From contig NC_063044.1 of the NCBI RefSeq assembly GCF_018812025.1, positions 43,863,330 through 43,927,329 of the forward strand: 64,000 nt of DNA, read 5' to 3'. Positions 24,094 through 35,044 of the stretch are shown piece after piece. The DNA comes from Megalobrama amblycephala. Lineage: Eukaryota > Chordata > Actinopteri > Cypriniformes > Xenocyprididae. The notes under the pieces are model-generated. The model was not told the DNA's origin. It did no database searches and saw only the letters and a list, made by a program, of their open reading frames with translations. Each line of letters starts with the position of its first letter. Within the stretch, counting starts at the first letter, position 1. A program made the translations under genes and the position numbers.

Positions 24094-24485
24094 TACCACC
24101 CCGTCACAGTTACCACCCCGTCACATCAGTTACCACCCCGTCACAGGGTCATTTTGTTAAAAGTTTATGGAAAGGAAATTAAATGTTACATAAATTAATG
24201 TTGAAAGATGTTCTTGTTGTGTGGACCAATCAAATAAATATAACTTATTTTGTATTTTGTAAGTGTATTTGTTTTTTTCAGTTCAAACAATGAGGCCACT
24301 GAAATGTCAAATTCATATTTCAACTTTAAAAATCTAAGAATAAAAAAAAATTGATAAAATTACAGAATTTCTATTCATGTTTTCAAAAAAGGGACATTTT
24401 ACTATTAGGAAAACATTAGATTTTAAACATCTATTTCTTGTTTTAATATTCTAATGGCATACATATTGTCCGTAACGGGGTGGTA
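24094..24485. repeat. Right subterminal array of the 15 bp motif
   Basis: Three exact forward copies of taccaccccgtcaca lie at 24094-24108, 24111-24125 and 24131-24145. A variant inverted copy (cgtaacggggtggta) lies at 24471-24485, about 190 bp from the terminus. Together with the left array these are good candidates for transposase-binding sites. Confidence 0.88.
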
Positions 24486-24684
24486 TAAGAAAGGCTCCCT
24501 TGCCTGAATAAAAAGCATAATATTAATTAAGATTTTGTGCCTGAGGTGGGAAAATATGTTTTTTTGAAGGATTAACATATCTTCTAAGTTGTAGGTTTCT
24601 TAAAAATAAGTTTGTTATTAATGAAAATTTTGAAAATTGCAAAGTGGAAATGGCACCCGTTTCATAGAATGACTCTTAAATTAA

Positions 24685-25779
24685 TGTAACACTACTGTTA
24701 AAACAGCAAGACCTGGGTTTCAGCAATTGATGGTGAGTTAGCTGGGTTATCTCTGAAAAGTTATGTTTTAGAAATTATGATCTCTGCTGGCGATGCCTCC
24801 AAAAATGTTTGTCAACTACACACCAAGAAAATTGATTATGTACACTGTTCTCCCAATTAAATAAAGTGAATTTCTCTATTTGCTATGGGCTGTTTTCTTT
24901 ATAAACTACACTGTAATCAAATTATTAAATGCAAATATACAGTGAAACAAATACAAAAGTAGCAACAAAGAGAATTATTTATTTTACCAAACAAACGCTC
25001 TAAAACTTAAAACAGAAATATTTGTCCTCTTTTTAGAAGAAATCAAATGAAACCCCCTCGTTTATATAATGTAAATTATAGACACAGGGCAAAATAAACA
25101 GGTGGATGATATCAGTTATAAATTGCAGCTGTAAACCTCTATGAAATCAAACTGTAACTTAAATTACACCTTTACCCTTCACACTGCGTGCTCAACTGTT
25201 CCTAAACCAAGCGCTTGGATTTCGTTGGGGCCCTTATTTGGTGGTGCACATATAGCAGACTCAAACAGATGACGCAGATCTCCTTCAGCACAAACAGTTC
25301 ACGTTCGCCATATGCCCGCAGGAAAACAGTTTGATGCGATCCGAGATTCACTGGGTCCTCGATGCTAGAAGAAACAATGAGCAACGACAGTCTGTTCCAA
25401 CATATGGCGACGGTTTCGATGGACAGAGCAGAAAACCTTCCCGTTGTCAAAATATATACGTATAGGTTATCTGTATCGGATATAGGACACAAATACTGTC
25501 GCTAAATAAACTTTACAGATTTTTCAATCTAACTCCGTCAACAGCTCGCCAATTTCTCCCTCTCCCATTTCGCCATCTCACGTTCGTAGCTCCTCCCCCC
25601 CATCCATTACGATTGGTTGCATGAGCACACACCAATAACTTAATGAATTATCTTATTGGTTAGTATTTGAAATCCCTCTGTACATAAAATACAAAATCCA
25701 ATGCATGTACATACAATACTGAAATAAAAAAAAATGAAAATAAATAAAATAAAGGTGTACAAATATTCACAGGGTTACA
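24685..25779 (-). repeat. 3' LTR of the Gypsy element
   Basis: The plus-strand edges are tgtaac (24685) and gttaca (to 25779), giving the TG...CA ends of an LTR. A polypurine tract, read on the minus strand as GGTGGGGGGAGAG, lies immediately inside (25780-25792). The first ~610 bp match the other LTR with scattered differences. A copy of the primer-site-adjacent word gcctccaaaaatgt occurs about 110 bp in from the edge (near 24795). Confidence 0.85.
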
Positions 25780-25874
25780 CTCTCCCCCCACCAAATTCCA
25801 GCATGTCCCCATGTCTGGACTAAAAAAAACACAAAGGGGGAAAAAGAAGAAAAAAAAATGCTTGCACCTTGCAT

Positions 25875-27426
25875 TCAAATGATTAACTCAAGCTTCATAC
25901 TGTAGGGACTGTGCAAGTAAAAGTCTTTGAGTTTCTCATGCACATTACACAATGCCTGAGAATTACACCACCAGACATGTTTATTTTCACCCAGTTTACA
26001 AAAACATGAAGACTCAGTTCTCCCAACCTCACAACAATGGGAAGTAACAATTGTCTCCTTAACAGGTCTCCCTAGCTCAGGATAAGTAAACCTCTCAGGG
26101 GGTTTTCTTTGCCTCTCAGATCTCCTCACTTGAGAAGTATCAAATACATCAGACGGTTCTACCCTAGAAGTCACTGAAACACTGGGCTCAGGTAGGTTAT
26201 TGGTATGTTCAAGGTGCCGTTCAATTTCAACTTCACCACCCACTATTTCTGTGTCAACATTTACTGGATCTAGAGTCTCATCTGGATCTCCCAACTGTTG
26301 ACCTAAATCACAAACATCAGGTACAACAGCATGCCTCTTTTTTCGGTCTTGATCCGGATGTTCAACCTCTGCAGAGTTAGGATCAACATACATAAAAGGA
26401 CCATACCCATATTCTGACTCGGAATCAGATGAGGAAAAATCTCTCTGCTCGGGGTAAACCAGATCAGACACTGGCTTTTCATTGGTGCTTCGCCTCTTTC
26501 TGGTCTTACAAACTGGTGAAGGACTTGTGCTCTCAATTTCTGGACTCACTCTCACTTGTGATTTCAAGGGCAATATATGGTTTCTATGGAGAACCTTTTT
26601 AGGCCCATTACCACTCTCTGGAACCAGCTTATAGACAGGCAAGTTTGACAACTGACTCTCTACTATATGGTACGGAATGCCACCGATCTGCGAGTTTGTG
26701 CTTTCCTTTTAACCCAAGGTTCTGAATGAGTACTCTGTCTCCAGGACTCAGGCTCTGAGGACGCACTCTCTTATCATACCTCGGTTTGTTTTCTTTGTTT
26801 GCACGTGAAGATTCAGCTGTTGCCAACTCATATGCATCCTTTAATTGTTGCTTCATTCTTTCCACGTATTTCCCATAGGAAACTGGTGAATCTTCATCAG
26901 ACCGAACCCCGAGACACACATCCACTGGTAACTTGGGCTCTCTCCCAAACATGAGGAAGTAAGGCGTATACCCGGTCGCATCATTTTGGGTAGAATTGTA
27001 TGAGTGAACTAACTGGGCAATATGCTGGCTCCACCTGGATTTCTGATGTGCATTCAATATGCCAAGCATATTGAGAAGTGTCCTGTTAAACCTCTCTGGT
27101 TGTGGGTCCCCTTGTGGATGGTATGGAGAAGTGCGGGATTTCTTTACTCCCAACATAGCCAACATCTCCTTGATCAAATGGCTCTCAAAATCCCGCCCTT
27201 GATCAGAATGAATTCTATTTGGCAGGCCATAGTGAACAAAATACTTCTCCCACAAGGTTCTCGCAACTGTCAAGGCTTTCTGGTCCTTACAAGGAAAAGC
27301 CTGAGCATATCGAGTAAAATGATCAGTAATGACCAACACATTACTTACATTTTGGGTGTCTGGCTCAATTGTTAGAAAATCAATGCAGACTAAGTCCACA
27401 GGACCAGAACTGTGCATATGTGACAT
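25875..27426 (-). pseudogene. Gypsy integrase, broken
   Basis: The catalytic core reads VCIDFLTIEP, HSDQGRDFESHL and then QPERFNRTLL, giving the Asp, Asp, Glu triad. The zinc-finger part lies upstream in another frame (CKNC region near 27456-27480). Near 26640 a frameshift separates the core from a long C-terminal tail with a YKLVPESGNGPKKVLHRNHI-type end and an acidic region. The usual GDRVLIQN chromodomain-adjacent motif is present. Confidence 0.85.
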
Positions 27427-27455
27427 AGGAGCACTTCTCTAAGGCAAAGTCTTCC

Positions 27456-29648
27456 TCATGATGCAGCGATCACAATTTTTACAATAAGCTTCCACCTCTG
27501 CTTCATCCTAGGCCAGAAAAAACGGTCTCTCACTAGCGTGTACGTCTTCTCAAAACCTAAATGTCCATTTTTGTCATGCAAAGACTCCAAAACAGTACTG
27601 CGAAGAGCAGCAGGAAGCACAAGCTGCCTGTACTTTTGATTATTTTTTGTTTCTACCACCCGGTAGAGCAGTCCTTGATCCACTTCCAGACTCAATGTCT
27701 TCAATGCCTTGAGGTCAACATGGTCCAAATGAACACTTTCGGGTGATTTCCCCTGGCTAACTGCTAGCCTAACTTTACTCAAGCAAGGGTCATTCCCCTG
27801 AGCCTCCCTTAACTCACTGGAGTCCGAATTGTTTGGCTCATTTTGAGTAAAGGCAACAACTTTCCCAAAAGCTTGGAGCACCCCACTCTCAGGACAACAT
27901 GACTCGGGTAAGTGAACACTCTGCTGATATTCTACAGTTGACTTAATGACACCTCGCATTTGATTCTTTGTTTCAACAGATTGGCAAAGTGTACGCACAC
28001 CAGAAGCTGAAATTTCCTCCCAGTTTTCTTCATCTCCAGAACTGGAATGAGGCCGTCTCGACAGAAAGTCTGCATCAATGTTTTTCAACCCTTGACGGTA
28101 CTTCAAGCTGAACTGGTAAGTTGACAGAGCTGCTAGCCATCTGTGACCCATAGCGTCTAACTTAGCTGAAGTCAAAATGTAAGTCAGGGGATTGTTATCC
28201 GTTCTGACTTCAAAATTTACTCCATAAAGATAGTCGTGTAGCTTATGGACCACGGCCCATTTTAATGCCAAGAATTCCAGCTTATGTGCTGGGTAATTCC
28301 TTTCAGATGTAGAAAGACTCCTACTAATGAATGCCACTGGGCGCAATCCTTCAGGATGTTGTTGATAGAGCACACCACCCAGTCCATCCATACTGGCATC
28401 AACATGTAACACGTAAGGTAATTCCGGGTCGGCAAAAGCTAACACAGGAGCTTGAGTCAAACAAAGTTTCAGTTCCCGAAAAGCAGTCTCACAACCGTCA
28501 TCCTATCGAGGACCAAATGGATCTGAGAGCCTAAAGTACCCATCAGTGGCAGACTTCTGGATGCTCTCCTTTCCTTGACGTTTTTGTGGATAACCTTTAA
28601 GCAGCTGATTGAGGGGTCTGCACAAACTAGAGTACCCTTTCACAAACCGTCTATAGTACCCACAAAACCCAAGAAAGGATCGCAGTTGGGTAACTGTCTG
28701 AGGTCTGGGCCGATTGACAACTGCTTCCACCTTAGATGGATCAGTGGCAATTCCATCTTGTGACACTATGTGCCCAACATAAGTCACAGACGTCCTGCAA
28801 AATTGGCATTTGTCCAGTGACAACTTTAAACCCTCCTCTTTAAGCCGATCCAGAACTTTGAGCAAACGCTGATTGTGCTCGTCAAGGGTTCTGCCAAAAA
28901 CAATCAAGTCGTCCAAATAAACCAACACTTCCAGAAAATTCATGTCACCCAATGTCTTCTCCATAACTCTCTGAAAGGTTGCAGGTGCCCCACTAATCCC
29001 CTGAGGCATACACTCAAACTGGTAAAATCCTAGTGGGCAAATAAATGCAGTTTTCTCCTTATCAGCCTCCTCCATGGGAATCTGATAATACCCACTTCGC
29101 AAATCAAGTACACTGAACCATTTGCTCCCAACCAAACTATGGAGTGCATCTTCAACCCGAGGGACAGTGTATTGATCAGGTATAGTACGTCTGTTCAGTG
29201 TTCTGTAATCAACACACATTCGCACTTTGCCCGATTTCTTACGCACTACCACGATGGGAGAGGCATAAGGGCTTCTGGATTCTGAAATGATACCACATTT
29301 CTGCAATTCCATTAGATGGTTTTGCACATCTTGCAAATCAGCAGGAGGCAAACGGCGAGAACGTTCACGAAAGGGAGTTGAATCAGTAAGCCGTATTTCA
29401 TGCTTAGTGCTCTTTGAACGTCCAAACACAGGTAAGTGTTTCAAGTACATGTCGTAAAAGCTTTGATAAAGGATGGTGACTTGAGAGCCACTATCAAGTA
29501 AAGCCTTCGCGTAGATTCTTTCAATTTGGACTGGTACTTCAGAAGTTGGACCAATCAAGCCAGATGGAAATCCTGAGGAACAAACGATTTCTTTTTCAGA
29601 ACAAGATGTGGAACGGAATGGGAAAGGAGTCCTGTGCCGTTCCTCCAC
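27456..29648 (-). pseudogene. Gypsy protease-reverse transcriptase-RNase H, broken
   Basis: A protease-like LDSGSQVTIL lies near residue 53 of the first part. The reverse transcriptase follows (KVRMCVDYRTLN, FSVLDLRSGYYQIPM, and the catalytic VYLDDLIVF). An in-frame TAG at 28503-28505 interrupts it. RNase H continues in the same frame (LHVDASMDGLGGVLYQ, FEVRTDNNPLTYI). The frame is lost near 27456 in the zinc-finger region of integrase. At least two lesions make it inactive. Confidence 0.9.
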
Positions 29649-29656
29649 AGAGCTCC

Positions 29657-30864
29657 CTAGAAGTTTCCCGAAAACCTACACTGACTGATCAACTTTTGAT
29701 TTACTTTCCTCAGGTTTTCAGTTCCTCGACACTCTCGCTTTGTGTGACCATCCTCACCACACTTGTAACAGAAAATTCCAGGCCGAGAAAACTTGGATGT
29801 GCTCTTCTTGTTGGAAGCTTCTGTAGCACTTGCATCCGCCACTTGACACACAGGGCCAGTTGCTTTTGAAGAATGTTCAGGAACAGAGTCAGTTGCAGCT
29901 CCCTTCAACAGCTTGGACATCTTTGTAGTAAGTGCACTCACCTCTTGCTTTATACTGCTCAATTCGGACACAAGAGAAGCCTGTGGGACAGAGGCAGCAG
30001 CCACCCCTACTTTTCCACCATCTCTAACCCTGATCCAATCCTCTTCTTCCCTTACTTCTCATAACAATTGCAAGAAACTAGGAGGATCACGCAAAGTGTG
30101 GGTCATTCTTAGTCGTAGCGCTACCATATCAATAGTACGAGCTCCCTTAACCACGTTACATACGCATGCGATTCAAATCAGCGGCTACAACCCCTCCTTT
30201 TACAAGCATGCCTACCTTTTACAAGCATATCAACAATATGCTGCCTTTTTACCGAATCAGCACACTGCCACTCGCTGATCATTTGGACAGCCTGTTCCAT
30301 CCAGGGGTCATATTCTTCCTCCCCAGCCGGTACTGGTTTAACACCTGAAAATACTCTTAATCTCCTGTAACCCAAAGTGTCACTGGGCACATGGATACAC
30401 TTTTCCACAAGGCGATCAATAGCATTCACCAAATCAAGATTAACATTTACATTAGAGGACTGACCTTGCTCCAGCATAGACTTCACATCCTCCAGCGACT
30501 TTCCTTCCTGCTGCAACAAGGACAACAACTTATCCTGAAAAACAGCATCTCCCACAGAAGGATCCGTCACCATTTTTCCAGGTACATGTACCCTCCATGG
30601 GCCAACCTCATCAGGAATCCCTATCTCAGGTGGTACAGTATCTGGATCGATATCATTACTGGTTTCAAGCAACAAGAACAACTTAGTTCCTGTAGGGTCT
30701 CCCCGTTTACCATGAATTTTGGTACGCCCAAATACCTTCACTGTATCAAGCACATCTGCAATAGTCTCATCCCTCACATCTATTGGAACATCGCTGAGTA
30801 TTAGACAACGAGATGGATTTATTTGCGCCTGACGACTCCATTCACCAGCCTTAGAAATATCCAT
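29657..30864 (-). pseudogene. Gypsy gag with PNMA-like N-terminus and CCHC knuckle
   Basis: The N-terminal part (30864-30178) begins MDISKAGEWSRQAQ, then CLILSDVP and IADVLDTVKVFGRTKIHGKR. This is the fold seen at the start of PNMA (paraneoplastic Ma) proteins, which are domesticated from Gypsy gags. The C-terminal part (30004-29657) has one zinc knuckle (CYKCGEDGHTKREC). The two parts are in different frames. Near 30190-30215 a short duplicated word (ccttttacaagcat) marks a probable small duplication that caused the shift. Confidence 0.82.
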
Positions 30865-31513
30865 GTCTCACAATGTTTCTCAATACAAATAAAAGAGGGA
30901 GAAAAAAAACAAAAACAGCCCAGCAGGGGAAGAAAAAATAATAATTATCCAGAGAAAACACGAAATCCCAGCGGTGCCTCCAAAAATGTAACACTACTGT
31001 TAAAACAGCAAGACCTGGGTTTCAGCAATTGATGGTGAGTTAGCTGGGTTATCTCTGAAAAGTTATGTTTTAGAAATTATGATCTCTACTGGCAATGCCT
31101 CCAAAAATGTTTGTCAACTACACACCAAGAAAATTGATTATGTACACTGTTCTCCCAATTAAATAAAGTGAATTTCTCTATTTGCTATGGGCTGTTTTCT
31201 TTATAAACTACACTGTAATCAAATTATTAAATGCAAATATACAGTGAAACAAATACAAAAGTAGCAACAAAGAGAATTATTTATTTTACCAAACAAACAT
31301 TCTAAAACTTAAAACAGAAATAAAATATTTGTCCTCTTTTTAGAAGAAATCAAATGAAACCCCCTCGTTTATATAATGTAAATTAAAGACACAGGGCAAA
31401 ATAAACAGGTGGATGATATCAGTTATAAATTGCAGCTGTAAACCTCTATGAATTCAAACTGTAACTTAAATTACACCTTCACTCTTCACACTGCATGCTC
31501 AACTGTTCCTAAA

Positions 31514-32519
31514 GCTGAGTTCAGACTGCACGATTTTAGCCCCGATTTTGGCTCGCCGACAGGTTTTGAGAAATCGCTGACAAATGCCCGAAATCACAGG
31601 CAAATCGGTGCTCGTTCACGCGAGTGACAATCACGCAGTGTGAATGAGCAAAGACGCGATCTGAGAGAATCGCCGACGAGTCGCCGACGCCCGTGAGATA
31701 TTTGGCATGCTAAATATCTGGACCTGTCGGCGATTCAAAATCCTGCAGTGTGAAAAGTGTTCTGACTGAAAACTACATCGGCGATGACCGACAGCCAATG
31801 AGAGAGCAAGATACAGAGCAGCGTGGAGTTCGGGGAGGAGTTATAGACCACAACATCAGCAAGCATGGCTTCATTCACATAAACATTACAATTCTATCAA
31901 ACAGAAACAAAGCACAAACATTTGCTTGACCATCCGCAACAGCAGCACATTGAAAAGTTATGTATTTAGCTCCAACTGTCATTGCAGAACACACAATCCT
32001 TGTACTTTGCGTCTCTCCAAACATTTCCTCCATATTCTTCTTTTCTTTGTATTGTTTTCGCTGCAAATCAGCGCACAGGCAATTCGTATTTCAAGCTTCA
32101 TGCGGGCTACTATTTTTAATAATAATCCCACCGTGTGTCTCAATCAGCTCCCTAGTTCAGTAGTCAGGGCACTGATCAGGGTATCAGCCACATTCACTTT
32201 CATTATGTACTGATTCACTACCTAGGGAGCTAGGGAACTGATTGAGACGCAGGGCCAGTCTCACGTGAGAACTCTGGTCTTGCGCACGTTGTTTCCTTGT
32301 CAGGTCTCGCGTGTGTTTGGTTGTGAAACGTAGTTTGCGTGCCAGACAGAGTTGTCGGCGATTCTTCCTATTGTAAAGTCATGCAGTGTGAAACCTTCTG
32401 TCGCCGATCCATCGTGCAGTATGAACGCAGCAGCGACTGAATGCTGGCCAAGATAGTCATGCAGTGTGAAAAGAACAGTGACCCGACTACTTTGAAAATC
32501 GTGCAGTCTGAACTCGGCA
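31514..32519. mobile_element. Non-autonomous DNA transposon (Harbinger-like) inside the Gypsy LTR
   Basis: The ends are inverted (gagttcagactgcacgatttt at the left, its complement at the right) and flanked by TAAA (31510-31513 and 32520-32523). The sister LTR has the empty site (cctaaaccaag). A TAA/TTA-type target fits Harbinger; the assignment is moderate. The interior repeats words like tcgccgac and gcagtgtgaa in both orientations and has no transposase. A smaller palindromic insertion lies inside at about 32136-32250. Confidence 0.8.
32136..32250. mobile_element. Small palindromic MITE nested in the Harbinger-like element
   Basis: The left arm tgtctcaatcagctccctag and the right arm ctagggaactgattgagacg are inverted copies around a ~70 bp centre. 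It lies inside an element that lies inside an LTR, making three nested layers. Confidence 0.65.
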
Positions 32520-32680
32520 TAAACCAAGCGCTTGGATTTCGTTGGGGCCCTTATTTGGTGGTGCACATATAGCAGACTCAAACAGATGACGCAGTTTTTA
32601 TAGTACACTGTCAAACCAGTTAACTACTCACTCAGTTGTTACAGCAAAACTCTCCGAGTCGATTTGAGAAGAGATTCACG

Positions 32681-33046
32681 AGTTCACACTTACAAATAAG
32701 TCAGGTAAATTAATTGGTAAACGTATTTGGCGTGCTGTCCGGGGAGAGGGCTCCGAGCTCGGTAATCGGCCCGAACACAGAGTACCCCCCCCTCCTTTTA
32801 GATTATATGAAGTAATCCAGAGAGTGTGAGGAGACGGGGTGGTGGAGGGATTCTGGAAACTGTCGAGGATCCTTGGGTGAGTTTGACTGTGATTATATAC
32901 AGGCCTGAACTCATGCCGATTGGGTAGATATGTTGATTACAGATTGTTGACAGCTGGTTGAGATGACGTAATGATTAAGATGTTGTAATGATTGGGTATC
33001 TTATTTGACTTGTTCCTCCTGAACTACGTTTATAAAACATCATTTC
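32681..33046. repeat. Short, internally deleted unit of a tandem dimer
   Basis: It carries the same head as the long unit (gagttcacacttacaaataa... to gaacacagagtaccccc) and the same tail (ttctggaaactgtcgagg... to aaaacatcattt). Only ~60 bp lie between head and tail, instead of 4.2 kb. It is joined directly, head to tail, to the next unit at 33047. Confidence 0.8.
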
Positions 33047-33269
33047 ACGAGTTCACACTTACAAATAAGTCAGGTAAATTAATTGGTAAACGTATTTGGC
33101 GTGCTGTCCGGGAGAGGGCTCCGAGCTCGGTAATCGGCCCGAACACAGAGTACCCCCCCAAAAATGCAAAATGTTGGCTACGGACAGCAGCCGGGAACTG
33201 TAACCCCCCAAAAATATAGAAATAAGGCTGATGTTTGCAAGGAGAAAGCTGTCTGCCGGATCGGGAGGG

Positions 33270-34230
33270 TTCTATCTGATGGGAGTTCAATACTCACAGC
33301 GAACCGATGAATATAAACCTCTTTGACCAGCAAACTAAGATAAGGTTTAGGTGTTTTGGCTGGGGGCATCTGCAGCATCCGACGGGAGTTCAATACTCGC
33401 GGCGATCGGATGGGTAAAACCCACCAGCCAGAACACTGAGAAGGAATGGCATCCGACGGGAGTTCGTTACTTGCGGCGACTAGAAGGGTAGCTTCAGCTG
33501 AGGGGGCCCCTTTAGGTGTCCGACGGGAGTTCAATACTCACTGCGATCAGACGGGTAAGCCCCAGCTGACGGTGGGGAGGACGTTTAGTAATTGGGGGGC
33601 TCTTGCGGCATCCGACGGTAGTTCAATACTCACTGCGATCGGACGGGTATGCCCCTGTTGGCATGGGGTGAATGTTTAGTTATTTTAGATTGGGAGGGTT
33701 CTAGCAGCATCCGACGGGAGTTCAATACTCGCTGCGATCGGACGGGTAAGCCCCCCCGCTGATGGTGGGGTGGACGTTTAGTAATTTTAGATTGGAGGCT
33801 CGTGTGGTGTCCGACGGGAGTTCAATACTCACTGCGATCGGACGGGTAAGCCACTGTTGGCATGGGGTGAATGTTTAGTTATTTTAGATTGGGAGGGTTC
33901 TAGCGGCGTCCGACGGGAGTTCAATACTCGCTGCGATCGACGGGTAAGCCCCCCCGCTGGCAGAGGGGTTAATGTTTGGTAAGGGCTCTTGTGGCATCCG
34001 ACGGGAGTTCAATACTCGCAGCAATCAGACGGGTAAGCCCCCGCTGGCAGTGAGGTTAGCGTTAATTATTTTGGATTGGGAGGCTCTCATGGCGTCCGAC
34101 GGGAGTTCAATACTCGCTGCGATTGGACGGGTAAGCCCCTGATGGCATAAACGCAAAACGTTTAGCTATTTTCGACTGGGAGGGCTCTCGCGCAGTCCGA
34201 CGGGAGTTCAATACTCACAGCGATCGGATG
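33270..34230. repeat. Array 1: ~90-100 bp unit with tccgacgggagttcaatactc core
   Basis: There are ten clear cores, starting at 33378, 33452, 33519, 33611, 33710, 33810, 33909, 33997, 34095 and 34196, plus diverged ones near 33276 and 34287. The core (tccgacgggagttcaatactc followed by gctgcgatcggacgggtaagcc) contains a nested hairpin: tccga pairs with tcgga, and inside it gagt pairs with actc around tcaat. Confidence 0.88.
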
Positions 34231-34429
34231 GATAAGCCCAGCCATAGTTGAACGAGAATAGAAAATGTATACTGTTTCTGAGGTTCTTATGGGAGCTCAA
34301 TACTCATGGTGTCAGATAGAAGTTTGACGGATTTGACTGGGTGGTTTGAATCATCTGTTTAGAGGGTTAGTTTGAAGACCGGGAGATTTCTTGCAACATT
34401 GGATGAGGGTGAGTTTAGGAAGAGCTGGG

Positions 34430-34720
34430 CTCCTGCGGGAACGGGGGTGACATCACTGCTGCGGCAGTGGAGAAATTAGCCAGAAGAACTGATCTGTAGG
34501 AGCCGAGGCAACATCACTGCTGCGGCAGTGGAGAAATTAGCCAGAAGAGCTGATCTGTGGGAGCCGTGGTGACATCACTGCTGCGGCAGTGGAGAAATTA
34601 GCCAGAAGAACTGATCTGCGGGAGCCGAGGGGACATCACTGCTGTGGCAGTGGAGAGAAGAGCCAGAAGAATTGAGCTCCTGCGGGAGCCGAGGCGACAT
34701 CGCTGCACTGGCAATGAGAT
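34430..34720. repeat. Array 2: 61 bp unit with a cactgctgcggcagtg hairpin
   Basis: The hairpin core occurs at 34454-34469, 34515-34530, 34576-34591 and 34637-34652, spaced exactly 61 bp apart. A degenerate fifth copy is near 34700. Arms cactgc and gcagtg are identical in the four copies. The only change (c to t, in the fourth copy) falls in the loop. Confidence 0.88.
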
Positions 34721-35044
34721 CATTCCCATTTTATTGGAATGATGGTATTAGTTGAGTTTGATATGGCTTGTGGGTATGTGTGAGAATATGAGCTGGAGCT
34801 GAAAACCTAGCTGATAAGCGTTTGTTAGGCTTCTTTAATGTGGAAACAGTTTGATGTAGTTCTTAAAAGCTTCTTATGACCAGTGACCAAGCGTTTGAAT
34901 CTGATGCTGGGAAAGGCCTTATTGAGCAGCTGTGGTTGTTGCTCCTATGGGAACGAATGACTGGAAAAGTGGTCTTGCTGGGAGCTTGGAGGTTCTTAAT
35001 GCTGTTTACATGATATGAATAAAGTAATGTTGAGAAGAGAAAAT

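Larger units (their letters stand above)
18779..24675 (+). mobile_element. 5.9 kb DNA transposon with subterminal 15 bp motif arrays; transposase family unnamed
   Basis: The ends are inverted for about 28 bp (left gggtcattctatgaaacggg, right the complement with gagtcatt). The flanks are TTAT at 18775-18778 and TTAA at 24676-24679, so a TTAA target with one mutated copy is likely. Together with GG/GA...TC ends this is compatible with Kolobok-type insertion. Inside are about ten copies of taccaccccgtcaca near both ends, two N-terminal coding exons, a middle coding block and a C-terminal block. The protein is basic and coiled in its first part and ends with an SDGPCTQYK...ASHAKGAPDGVGG signature. 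A 938 bp second element (22073-23010) splits the coding sequence, and an apparent deletion near 23520-23550 removes the centre, so the copy is defective. Confidence 0.82.
24685..32594 (-). mobile_element. Ty3/Gypsy LTR retrotransposon with PNMA-like Gag, decayed
   Basis: On the minus strand the order is 5' LTR (from 32594), gag, protease/reverse transcriptase/RNase H, integrase, 3' LTR (to 24685). The element abuts the end of the 18779-24675 transposon. All three coding regions are interrupted by frameshifts or stops. The 5' LTR is cut at its outer edge and carries an inserted 1 kb element. A primer-binding site starting TGGAGGCACCG lies close to the LTR edge (near 30965-30984). Its discriminator context resembles tRNA-Cys, but it is not an exact match that I can verify. 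Integrase follows reverse transcriptase, which places it in Ty3/Gypsy and not Copia. Confidence 0.9.
30987..32594 (-). repeat. 5' LTR of the Gypsy element, invaded and truncated
   Basis: It begins at the inner edge (tgtaacactactg, 30987) and matches the 3' LTR up to the word cagatgacgcag at 32594. The match then stops, so the outer ~480 bp are missing. A 1,006 bp DNA element sits inside it (31514-32519). Without that insertion the retained length is about 600 bp. Confidence 0.85.

Noticed and set aside
25202..25492. Minus-strand frame in the Gypsy 3' LTR as a gene
   Set aside because: It lies inside the LTR, is partly repeated in the other LTR with changes, and has no domain.
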